Assembly (NCBI GenBank): GCA_015680685.1
Contig: MNCI01035706.1
Coordinates: 71,310 to 135,309 of the forward strand
Source: Gnetum montanum
Taxonomy: Eukaryota; Streptophyta; Gnetopsida; Gnetales; Gnetaceae
Reading direction: 5' to 3'
Length of the DNA: 64,000 bases
Part shown: positions 10,388 through 20,600 of the stretch, piece by piece
How positions within the stretch are numbered: the first letter of the stretch is position 1
Layout: each line of letters begins with the position of its first letter
The notes under the pieces: generated by a model
Database searches by the model: none
The model's input: the letters and a program-made list of their open reading frames with translations, nothing else
What the model was told of the DNA's origin: nothing
Position numbers and translations under genes: made by a program

Positions 10388-11682
10388 ATAGCTTTGAGAA
10401 TGGCATGATGAACAAGACAAATCTTTCCACATGCCCAGTTAGAATCATTGCATTCCTTGATAAGTTTTGACAACTTTGTCAAGATGCCTGCTGGAGTGGA
10501 TGAGATGTCATCTGGTTCTGGTGGTGGAGGTTTCTTGGGTACTACACGTTCATTTGTATACCAGGTAAGCTCTTAGAAAAAGTTGATGCGCTGGAATGAT
10601 GTGCAAAGCTTTTCTTCCCATGGTGGCGATCCTAATATCTCATTGAGATACCATCTGGCATTGTCATTGGCAAATAACGGTCTTTGGATAAGGATCAAGT
10701 TTTCAAGCATATCTGTTAACATCAAATGGTGTAACAGTTTACCTTCTAGCCGACTCCATCAGAGATTATTAACAACATAGTCGATTCTTCCCGCCATGTT
10801 GATGAAGAAATAAAGCGTTGGATACTACTTGGAGACACTTAGTGAAGAATCCTATGGAAACAAGGTTGAAACCTATCGAACCCATCGTACATGGTCTTCT
10901 AATGTTGCTACTGGCCAAACTTTCCAGTCTTTGGAATCTTGCATTGGATTGAAAGAACTGCTACTTGATTCATGTTGAAAAATTTTTATCTAAGGTTTTA
11001 GTTCACGGGTTAATGCATCTGGAAGACTATTTGCAATGCTTGGAATTCTTTCAATGGAGAACTTGTACTGGGCCAACAAAAATTGCCACCATGCAAAACA
11101 TTGAAGTTTTGGAGATGGTGAGATTCATCTTTTTAGCAAGGTTGCTAAATTTGAAGAATCTGTGTGGAGGATGAAAGGCTCAGCAATGAGATGGATATGG
11201 AACTTTTCTAAACCATGCACTGTTGCTAGAATCTCTTTTTCTGTCGGCCAGTAATTCAATTCATTTTTATGGAAGGTTCCTGAGGCATAAGCACACACTT
11301 GTTCAGATTCTTTTGAATTGCTTGCTTGAAGTAACACTGCTGCCCATGCATCATAACTTGCGTCCATGTTCAAGATGAATGGACCATGAAAAATTGATTT
11401 GAGAGGTGGAAGATTCTGGCATTCTGCTTTGAGCTGCTTCACTTGATCTGTTGTTGCTGCTATCCATAGAAATGGTTGTTGGTTTTTACACCAACGAATT
11501 TCTTTGGTTTTGTCAGAAAAATTTTCAATGTTCCTGGAAACATAATTAACACATCCTAAAAATCGAAGGTAGTGTTCTTTATTTGCAAAAATGATCTGGA
11601 AGCCTATCAATCTTCTAAAGTACATGCGGCTGCATGTGAATTTTACCATCCTGAATGGTAACTCCTAAAAATTCAACGAAAG
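10388..11682 (-). pseudogene. RT end, RNase H and polyprotein C-terminus of the pararetrovirus
   Basis: The minus strand begins with EFLGVTIQDGKI, the start of the caulimovirid RT tail, then FLGCVNYVSRNIENFS (connection), then RNase H with ILNMDASYDAW, NYWPTEKEILA and LHTDSSNLATL. Catalytic acidic residues are therefore visible. Upstream RT, including the YxDD box, is absent because the boundary with direct repeat B cuts it. The frame is broken near 11125. Further on, an RPLFANDNARWYLNEILG stretch and a Pro-rich tail (KKPPPPEPDD) lead to a stop near 10388. RNase H would degrade template RNA during reverse transcription. Confidence 0.8.
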
Positions 11683-12397
11683 CATGTGGAATTTTTATTT
11701 AAAGTGACATGAGAAGATCCATCCTTAGTTCAGAGAAAAACCAACCTCTTTCAGTAACTTTGCATTGCCACTCCAAGATCGATCCATCCCCTTGAGACAC
11801 AAGAGTGCTTCCACAAAACAACCACCATTCCATATAGAGAAGAAAAGAGAAGTAGGAAGTGAGAGAGGGCCTTAGTTAGAGGAGACCTTTAGGCATGGGT
11901 AACATATCTTTCTAGTCTCATAACTAGTGCTTGTAGCCCATTTATTTGTCTAAGGGATGTGCCTTAAATTCCCATCATGTTTTGTTTGTTTTTTTTGTTT
12001 TTCTTTTTGGATGGGAAAGACATCATGCAAAGACTTTATTTGACTTTGAATCTTTTCCAGTTCTGGAAACTACCAAGGTCACAAATTTATTAAAAGCTGA
12101 TTTAATGAAAGGGACTTCAAACTTCCAGAACAAGGAAAACCATAGAGCTTGTGGATGGATGGATGACATGGACTCACTACCTGTTTCATGAAAAAGAAAC
12201 CATGACTGAGCCATTGGTACAAAAATTTAGAAATAGAAACCAGATAATAGAAAAGAAAACATAAAGCATAAACCACCATTAGTAATAGTTATAGCACCAC
12301 TATGTCCTGTGGAAATAAAGTACTTTTATTAGCAAAAATTTGAAAATCACACTCAAACAAAACAAAGTAAAATATATAGGAAAGTGTAAAATATCCA
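11683..12397 (-). repeat. Direct repeat B (~715 bp) flanking the endogenous pararetrovirus
   Basis: Partner of 3792-4501: same strand and almost the same sequence, with a few substitutions and short indels (for example in the T-rich run near 11990). It continues without a break into the 3' end of pol on its right side. Confidence 0.85.
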
Positions 12398-15255
12398 AGA
12401 AAGATTCAAATGTACTAACGATGATGTAAAACAAAAAATTGGTGTAAAAATAGGAAAAAGTTTGAAGATCAAAAAGGTGTAAAATAAATAAATTTAAAAA
12501 TTAAAAATGTGGAAAATAAAAAATAGAAAAACTAAGGAGCCATATAGATGATTAACATGGATGGCCATCTCCCCCATGACTAAGTTGGAAGGAGGAGATC
12601 TGAAAAATTGAGTGTGGTTGTTCATCCGTTGAGGTATTTGTTGCACTAGCTTGCTTGGGCTCATGGAAAGGTTTCACTTGTTGGATTTTGACCAACTGCT
12701 TTTTATTTGAGCTCTCAGGTTTGTATATGGTCATTACCCTAGAAGGAAAGGTTTTATCAATTGTATAAGGTCCCTTCCACAACATTTGGAATTTAGTTTT
12801 CTGAGGTACATGTCTGGGATTCCAATAGAGAACCTTATCTCCCAGTTGAAATTTCACTTTTCATATTTTTAGGTCATGTCATTGTTTGTTGAATGCCTTG
12901 TGCACTTCATTCAAAGATAGGGCCACTAATCGATTTTCATCTAGCATGTTTAGGTTGATCAATCTTTCTCTTTGTGCTAGGCTCAGGTTAAGGTCCAAGT
13001 CACAGGTTGTTGAAAGTGTATGGAGCTAGAATTGAATCGACAGCATTAGAAGTTTTCTGTACACTAGTTTATAGGGAGAGTAGCCAATAGGAAGTTTCCA
13101 TGTTAAGTAGTAGGCCCATAGGCCATCGTTGAATTTTGTGCTCCAATCTCTCCTATATTTTCTTATAGTTCTTGTTAGAATATTTGTAATCTCCCTATTG
13201 GTCACTTTTGCTTGACTGTTGGCATGGGGGTGATAGGGTGTTGTTAATTTATGTTTAACCCCTAAGCATTGTATCAACTTTCTAAAACTGGCACTTGTAA
13301 AATGAGTTTCATTTTTAGAAATTAGTGCATATGGCATCCCAAGCCTATTTACAACATGCTGTTGTACAAATCTAGTAGCAGTGGATGATGTCTAATCAAT
13401 GACGGTTGTTGCTTTTGCCTATTTGGTGTAGTAGTTAACTGCTACAATGATGTATGCCTTTTCATTAGACATCGGTGTGATGGGATCCATGAAGTCTATG
13501 TCTCATATGTCAAAGGGCTCCAGTGGTTGAATCCACTATTGAGAATCCTCTATTGATGCCGTCATCCCACCATCTCTTTGACAACATTTACAAGATCAGA
13601 CAAATTGGTGGACATCCTAGAAGATTGTACACCAATAGTATCATGCCATCATGATTTTTATGGCCATGTGTCTCCCTACATATTAGCCTCCGCAAGGACC
13701 TTCATGAGCATCTTGGAGAGCACATAATTGATCTATATTAGGGACACACCAATGAACCAGGCCATTGGTGCACACCTTGTAAAGGTATTCATTTATTTCC
13801 ATGAAGTACTTTGCTTGGTGAAGAAATTGTTATTTCTTTCTAAAGTCTTGCTACTTAAGGTGATCCAAGCCTTGCTCAAATGTAGCCCCATAGGTAGAGA
13901 AATCATCCATAAAGACTTCTACCCCGCTATCAATCTGCTATTGAAAAATACTAAGGACCAGGTGTTGAAATGTTGTAGTGGCATTGCATAGACTGAACGA
14001 CATTTTACAATATGCAAAAGTTCCCCAAGGACTTGTGATGTTGTTTTGGCTTGATCCTCTAGTGCGATCTGGATCTGGTTATAACAACTATAACCATCCA
14101 AGAAGCTATAATAGCAATTCCCAGAGATAGTGTCCAACACTTGGTTCACAAATGGCAATGGAAAATGATCTTTAAATGTTGTCATGTTCAATAGCCTAAA
14201 GTCAATGCAGACCTATCACTTGCCATCTTTCTTTGGCACAATTATGAATGGGCTAACCCACTTACTATTCGCAATGGGATAGATGAACCTCACATTGAGG
14301 AGTTATTCTATTTTCTTCTTGATGATTTGCTTTAACTTGGGATTCAGCCACCTCTGCATCTACCTTATTGGCTTTATGGAAAGGTCAGTGTAGATATGAT
14401 GCTGGCATATCCTTGGATAAATTCTAGTCAGTTTAGGATATGACCAAGCAAAGGATATTGGCCATTTTTTGATGACCATCAATGATTTGTCTTTCTATTC
14501 AGGAGCAAGATTTGCATTAATTATAACTATCTTACCATTGTTTAGAAATGCATACTTCATGCTAGCTGGTATAGTTTTTAACTCTAGGGGATCCTATTTG
14601 AAATTTTCATGGATTTCCAACTTTCCCCAACAAGTATCATCATCTTCATCATCATTAGAGAGTTGACAATGAACTTGCTCAAGTTCATCCATACTTTTAA
14701 CATAGGTGCATGTCAGGTGCTCAGTAGGTTCCATGCATAGTGTGCTACTATCAGAGTTAGCTGTCAACCACTAGGTGCCCTCTTATTTTATGGCTGCTAT
14801 GTATAGGCACCATTGGATGTCTATTTCATGTGCACACTGATTGCATGTTTTAATGAATGTACTCTTGATGGATCATATCTTTTGCATGCAATTGCACTCA
14901 TTATCATTGTACAAAATTCATGGAACATACTTCTTCTCTAGTCATCCAATTCATTCTCCTTGGAGATCTCCAAGGAGAGGTCCCTTATTCCCATTCATGC
15001 ATCAACTATGCTTAACCAAGCCCTTTCCATAATGATGGGGAAGTTGCCTTTGTAGTTTTCTACCTTGATCACTAGAAAATTGGTAGGATAGGACCACCCA
15101 CAAACTATGGTCACAATGTCCTCCACTAATCCCAAAGGGATAGTGATTGATTGGTTTGCCAATTACAAATGGATGTTACTCTTCTTAAGAGGTGGTAGGT
15201 TCCAAGCCTTGTACATGTTTAATTACCACCATCCCCTAACAATAAGTTCAACACT
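12398..15255 (-). pseudogene. Gypsy element 1 pro-pol (RNase H deleted), Athila/Tat-like
   Basis: Minus strand. A protease-side region is at 15255-14900 and an RT N-side at 14830-14450 (same sequence type as 58.4-58.7 kb). RT at 14191-13860 contains FPLPFVNQVLDTI and YYSFLDGYS.YNQI. The integrase zinc-finger part is at about 13830-13690, the integrase core at 13560-13026 (NETHFTS, PYHPHANSQA), and the integrase C-terminus at 12857-12552 (FQLGDKVLYWNPRHVPQ). Comparison with 58.8-61.3 kb shows that about 0.7 kb with RNase H is missing near 13855. Multiple stops and frameshifts are present. The family would copy and integrate the element. Confidence 0.8.
12564..12576 (-). other. Polypurine-tract-like sequence just after pol (element 1)
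   Basis: ATGGGGGAGATGG on the minus strand, immediately 3' of the integrase end. Equivalent tracts lie at 16913-16925 and 61429-61440. A plus-strand primer role is inferred. Confidence 0.4.
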
Positions 15256-15261
15256 ACGCAA

Positions 15262-16870
15262 GCCAAAGAAATGGTTGTGCATAGCTCAATTACACCACAA
15301 TAGAAAACGAGCTGATGGCCATTGTGTATTCCTTGGAGAAGTTTAGGTACTATGTGCTTGGATACAAGGTGTTTATGCATAATTATCATAGTGCCATTTG
15401 CTTCTTGATGATAAATCAATGGTGAGCCACCATGTCATATGGTGGTTTGTGATCTTGCAGAAGTTCAGTCTTACAATGATAGATCAAAAGGGGACTGAGA
15501 ATGTGGTCATTGTCTTGGTTATGATGGGACAACAAAGAGGATGAGAGCTCACTCTCTGATCAATTTTATGATGAACTCCTCTTTGCTGGTGTAATAATTG
15601 AATAAGTGTCCACTGAATCAAAATGGTATGATGGCACCCTTACTTATCTTTTCACTTAAGAGATGCCACAAGAGTTAGACCACCAAAAGAAACAATAGTT
15701 TCTTCATCAATCCAAATGCTTGATAGAGATTAATGGACACTTATAAGGTGTGCATTGATGGCTTGATTCGTTGGTATGTTCCTGATGCTGACAAACTATG
15801 CATTCTACAAGACACTCATGAGGGTCCTTGTGGGGGCCATTATGCAGGGAGATGCATGGCCATTAAAATCCTGATGATAGGGTATTATTGGCTACTCTTG
15901 TGAACATTATCAGTGAGATGGTGGGATGATCGCTCAAATTGAGGAACCGCAATAGTGGATCCAACCACTGGAATCATTCAATACATGGGGCATAGACTTC
16001 ATGGGTTCCATCACATCCATGTCAAATGGAAATGCATACATAATAGTTGCTATTGACTATTATACAAAATGCATAGAAGCAACATTCATCATCAATTGTA
16101 CATCTTCCACTGCTACATGGTTTGTACAAAAAAATGTTGTAAATAGGTTTGGAGTGCCACATGCATTAATTTTTAATAGTGTTACTCATTTTACAAGTTG
16201 TACTTTTCACAAGTTCATGTAACACTTGGATGTTGAACATAAATTAATAGTACCCTACCACCTCCAAGCCAATGGTCAAGTAGAGGTTACCAATATGGAG
16301 ATCATGAAAATCTTAACAAGAACAATTAGAAATCTTAAGAGATATTGGAGCAAAAATCTTAACGATGCCCCTTGGACCTATCACTTCACATGAAAGCTCC
16401 CTATAGGCTACTCTCTCTATGAGCTAGTGTACAAAAAATTACCAACTCTTCCAATTCAATCCTAGCTCTCTACACTTTCAACAACCTATGATCTAGACTT
16501 AGACCTGAGCCTAGCATAAAAAGAGAGATTGATCAACCTTAACATGTTAGATGAGAATTGATTGGTGGCCCTATCCTTGAATGTAGTGCATAAAGCATTC
16601 AATAGACAATGCCATGACCTTCGAATAAGAAAAGTGAAATTTCAACCTGGAGACAAGGTTCTCTATTGGAACCCCACACACGTACCTCAACGAACTAATT
16701 TTTAGATGTTGTGGAAAGGGCCTTATATCATTTATGAACCTTTCCTTCTAGGGCCATGTTGATTTACAAACTTGAGAGCCTGAAAAAAATGTAGCTGATC
16801 AACACACAACAAGTCAAACCTTTCCATGAGCCCATGCAAGCTAGTGCAAGTAACGCCTTATCAAATGGAT
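15262..16870 (+). pseudogene. Gypsy element 2 RNase H and integrase remnant
   Basis: Plus-strand, starting abruptly in RNase H (NYTTIENELMAIVYSLEKF, then YVLGYKVF), so RT and everything 5' of it are lost. The integrase N-terminal zinc-binding part is at 15725-15900 (HEGPCGGHYAG). The core is at 15960-16440 (GSITSMSNGNAYIIVAIDYY, then GVPHALIFNSVTHF; the expected Asp-Asn pair reads Phe-Asn). The C-terminal part is at 16600-16850 (FQPGDKVLYWNPTHVPQ). Many stops are present. The abrupt left edge abuts element 1 protease in the opposite direction. Confidence 0.8.
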
Positions 16871-16912
16871 GACCTCACTCAATATTTTAGTTCTTCTTCT
16901 TTTAACTTAGTT

Positions 16913-16925
16913 GTGGGGGAGATGG
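16913..16925 (+). other. Polypurine-tract-like sequence just after pol (element 2)
   Basis: GTGGGGGAGATGG, followed by a T-rich stretch. Same position relative to integrase as in elements 1 and 3. Confidence 0.4.
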
Positions 16926-18990
16926 CCATCTATGCTAACTATATAAGTGGCTTCTCAATTTATCTACTTTTTTGTTTTTACACCATTTTTCTTCACACAT
17001 TCTTTGTTTTTATACCATTTTTGTTTTACACTTTTTTATTTTTGCAAATTTTTGTTTTAAAACATCATTAGTATGTTTTATTTTTCTTGAATATTTTTAT
17101 AATTTCTTATATAATTTACTTTATTCTGGTGTAAAATTTTCTTGTCTTCTAATAAAAGTGCTTTATTGCCAATAGGACTTAGTGATGTCATAGTTGGTTA
17201 CTAATGGTGGTTTGTAACTAATGTTTTTGATTGCTAATGTTTGGTTTCTATTTTTGAATTTTGATGACTGATGACTAAGATAGGTTTTTTTTTTCATGGA
17301 ATAGGCAATGAGTCCACATCATCCACTCATCCACCAACTCTATGGGTTTCCTAGTTTTGGAAGTATGAGGTGCCTTTTTCATTAATAAAACTTTAATGAA
17401 CTTGTGATCTTAGTAGTTTCCAAACTTGGGAAAATTTCAAAGATTTAAAAGGGTATGATTTCAAGGGGATTTAATACTCTTTGTGCCTCTCTACTTGCTT
17501 GAGTGCATGTGTGTTTTCATGGATTTCTTACCATTCCATGTCGACCAATAACATGAAGTTGAATAAGCCTTTGCATGGTGTGGTTCCCACCCAAAAAATT
17601 CATAAAAACATAAAACACCAAAAAAAAAAAAATATGATGAGAATTCAAAGAACACCCCTTAGATAAGATAAATATGCTACAAGCATTGGTTATGGGACTA
17701 GAAAGACATGTTACCCTTCCATGAAGGTCCCCTCTAACTAAGGTCCTTTCTCACTTCCTGCTTCTCTTTTCTTCTCAAATAGGGAGTGGTGATTATCTGT
17801 GGGAGAATTCTTGTGTCTTGAGGGGATGGAATGGTCTTGGAGTGGTAATGTGAAGTCACTATAAGTGATTGGTTTTGATTTGGACTAAGGTTGGACTTGA
17901 TCGGGTCATTTAACCATAGAATCCACAAGGGACTTCATGTAACCATGATTGGGAAATCCATTCCACTCTTTATCTCATCCATCAATTCTTTTCATAACTC
18001 ACCTCATTGCTAGTTTTCATGTGTTTGTTCAATGGCTTAATTTGACGTATTAAAATTCACAGGTAGATTCTTCAGGATTTGGGTCTTTAACTTTTTGTAA
18101 ACATGAATCATTTGTGGGATCCATGGACTCCTTAATTGAGGTTATGCAAGGGTAAAATGGCATAAGCTTGCTATGGGGATGATCCACTTGCATACCTCTT
18201 AGTTAGGCTTGTTAAGTCCTTTATCCTTGGACATTTTGGTAATCAAATATTTTGCATTCCCCATTGGTTGCATCCAACTGTGTGCTCCTTCAGGAATTTC
18301 TCCAAACATTCTCTAGCTTTTGTGAAATCTCAATTCCTCTTCATGTATCTCATTGTGTTCTTAGCTTTTTGGACTTCCATTTGACTTCAATCAAATTTAA
18401 AGACTTCTTTTATTTTTCAAATTTTGACTTAGTCAATGGTGGTTAATAGCCGCGTCGACTAGGCCTAGTCGATGTAGCTGACTATGTTGACTAGGTCCGG
18501 TTATTGAGGCTCAGTTAACGTAATGAAAAAATTCTATGTATAGTGCCCACCACTTAGGAATTTTTTGCCATTTACTTCAAACATAAAGGGAGTTTTTGAA
18601 ATTTTTTAGAGATCAAAACCTTCCAGAGCTTGTAACTCTCAAACTATTTGTCTGATTCACTCTGTTCTTTTGTCCTGCAACTTTTGGAGGTACGCATTAC
18701 ATCATGAGGGCCACAAACCTTAGGTTTTTGACACAAAATTTTTTCAGAATTTTCTAACTCCACCATGGGTTTAATAAAAAAATAATATTAAATCATCAAC
18801 CTATTAGAGTTAAACCCTTTCAACACACTTCAGTAACCTATTTAATCAGATAATAATAAAATAATATTAAAATAATCAAACTGGCCATGATTACAACTTA
18901 GCCAAGTCTAATTACCCCAAGAGATAAGGTATTCAAAATATTTCAAAATTACACATTAAGTGCTAATCCTTGGTCATGTTGGGATTAACG
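16926..18990 (+). other. Gypsy element 2 spacer between pol and the third ORF
   Basis: About 2 kb of T-rich, non-coding DNA homologous to 3.3-4.5 / 11.7-12.5 kb (minus) and 61.4-63.4 kb (plus). Small open frames here are not conserved between the copies. It contains an 18-bp perfect palindrome at 18455-18472 and an LTR-like motif cluster at 18450-18520. Confidence 0.6.
18455..18472. repeat. Perfect 18-bp palindrome in the third-ORF leader
   Basis: TCGACTAGGCCTAGTCGA is its own reverse complement. Variants of the half-site with GTCGATGTAG / GGGCC occur in the LTR U3 regions at 53.38-53.49 and 54.24-54.32 kb. Confidence 0.75.
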
Positions 18991-19515
18991 ATGGCACCTA
19001 AACTAAAATGCCCGTAGGAAGAAGGACCATCTCAACAAAGGGATAAATGACTTAGAGATGTAAGGAAGCAACAAGAACAAGCCCAAGAATAGGTAGCAGA
19101 AATTCATACGATGGGACCTCTTTAGGAGGAGCTTGAAGTGGAATCTATTTGATGGATTCCTGAGAAAGAGACTATAACTAAATAATCCCATTGAGACGAG
19201 GTTTTAGGATTGGTGCCAAGACTTTAGGTCACATTGACTCAAGTCTGCCTTGATCAAATCAAGCCTTGTAACATCCAAGATTCAGTTCTCCAAGAATTAA
19301 ACTTTGGACCATTCTTAGAACATGCTCTACTAGAAGTTAAAATGTAGTTCCAAAACTCTCCCATGTGGCCAATCATCACTTCCAGTGGGGAATGGTACAT
19401 GGGAGAGACATATCTCTTCTGGAATACTAGAAGAGTGAGAGCCACTGTGAAGATCAAGGACATTCAGGTGTTCTACTCGGTGGAGGCCATTGTGTAGACC
19501 CTTGGGTTGCCTGAT
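18991..19515 (+). pseudogene. Third ORF of gypsy element 2, N-terminal part
   Basis: Starts MAPKLKCP at 18991, parallel to MAPKSRHLRGEG at 63461. The conserved block SGEWYMGETYLFWNTR lies at 19380-19430, followed by VKIKDI.VFYSVEAIV, the same order as in the copy at 63.8 kb. In-frame stops are present. The ORF breaks at about 19515-19600, where the rest of the gene resumes on the opposite strand. Function unknown; no catalytic motif recognised. Confidence 0.6.
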
Positions 19516-19599
19516 ACTAGAACAAATTTCACAAACATTAACATATGACAGAATTTTTTGACAAGAAAAAAATGAAGTAAACTAAGATTGAAGCTCAAT

Positions 19600-20115
19600 T
19601 TAGTATTTTAAGTTCCTAGTAATGATGGCTCATTCATTGACTTCTTTGCTTTGTCATCTAGCTTTTTAAACTAATTTTTACTTAGCAATGCTTTTAGCTT
19701 CCCTTCTTCATTCCTGGGATCATGCAAAATCCATGACACATTGGGAATGTTCTCTAGTGTTAACACTTTTCAATAACATGGTAATTGGGAAAACATTTAA
19801 TTAGCATTGATGTACAATGATGCAAATTGTGTTCATTTCACTTTAAAGGAATTGGCCAAGTTCTGTAGTTCTTGATAATTTGTTATTTTTATAGCTAGAT
19901 TTGCTGCTATATTTTGAGTACCTGAAGTTTTGAGTTTACAATGTGAAACTTTTTTTTGTGCATCTTTTCTATTGACAAACTCTTTTTCATACATGGAATA
20001 CATGGTATCCAATTGCTGCTCTAATTCTATACTTAGTCTACCTACTATTAACATGGCCAAGTTTGCATATTGTAGGTTTGTTGTATTAGTTTTTAAGCTT
20101 TTCTTGGTGGACCAC
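19600..20115 (-). pseudogene. Third ORF, coiled-coil C-terminal part, inverted
   Basis: The minus strand reads NLAMLIVGRLSIELEQQLDT and continues as a helical, heptad-like protein to ILHDPRNEEGKLKALL near 19720. This is the equivalent of the C-terminal segments at 1-500 and 53.8-54.2 kb. It lies tail-to-tail with the N-terminal part at 18991-19515, so the gene is split by an inversion or a chimeric join. Confidence 0.6.
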
Positions 20116-20119
20116 TAAG

Positions 20120-20600
20120 TGAATCAAGTAAAGTCATTACTGAGTTACCAAGAAACTACACTTTATGTGTGAAATCAATCATACTTATTTTATCCATATT
20201 AAGAAATAATGAAATAGTAAATGACTGAGGAAATGTAAATGGTAAAGTAAAAGTAAATAACGCAAATATAAATCTATTCTGTGTGAAATACTGTAATGAT
20301 GAAGAACAATCTTGATCTTTATTTGTAGTCTTGAATTGTGTCTAGGAATAATCCACTTCAATATAGATGCTGTATAATTGTAATTCACCACACTTTGAAC
20401 ATTCGTAATGAACTCTAAGTTCATGAAAATAAACTATAGGAGTTTTGCTAAGTGTTGACGAAAAAATTTTCCTTTGACACAATGGTGGACTCTTATTTAT
20501 AGGAATGACCATGACCTACTATATCATATCTATGATATTGTATAATGGGCTATGATATTGCATCTATGGTATTATAGATACAATATCATAATCATTTATA
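20120..20600 (-). repeat. Gypsy LTR fragment (promoter to U5), minus strand
   Basis: TATA-like CCTATAAATAAG near 20508-20520 on the minus strand. It is followed by TAGCAAAACTCCTATAGTTT, which parallels the LTR at 54.39 kb (TAGCAAAGCTCTTGTAGTTT), and later by an ACAAATAAAGAT signal like ACAATAAAGATGAG at 54.51 kb. The edges are approximate. Confidence 0.5.
20551..20590. repeat. 14-bp inverted repeat (hairpin)
   Basis: TATGATATTGCATC at 20551-20564 pairs with GATACAATATCATA at 20577-20590 with a single mismatch across a 12-base loop, upstream of the LTR TATA box. Confidence 0.6.

Larger units (their letters stand above)
4502..11682. mobile_element. Rearranged endogenous pararetrovirus (Caulimoviridae-like), 7.2 kb
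   Basis: Old viral copy. The plus strand (4502-9072) carries a coat-protein fragment, movement protein, coiled coil, coat protein with zinc knuckle, and aspartic protease. The minus strand (11682 to 9109) carries the end of reverse transcriptase, RNase H, the polyprotein C-terminus, a TATA promoter, a leader with a tRNA-Met primer-binding site, and an upstream ORF. The RT catalytic core is absent. The plus-strand genes share one frame through several stops, which resembles the single-polyprotein organisation of petuvirus-type caulimovirids. Frameshifts, stops and inversion make it non-infectious as it stands. Confidence 0.85.

Noticed and set aside
12023-12279. Paired small frames repeated at 4.1-4.3 kb
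   Set aside because: They recur only because the 710-bp repeat recurs. No coding signature, and the plus-strand copy at 17.3-17.6 kb does not keep them.
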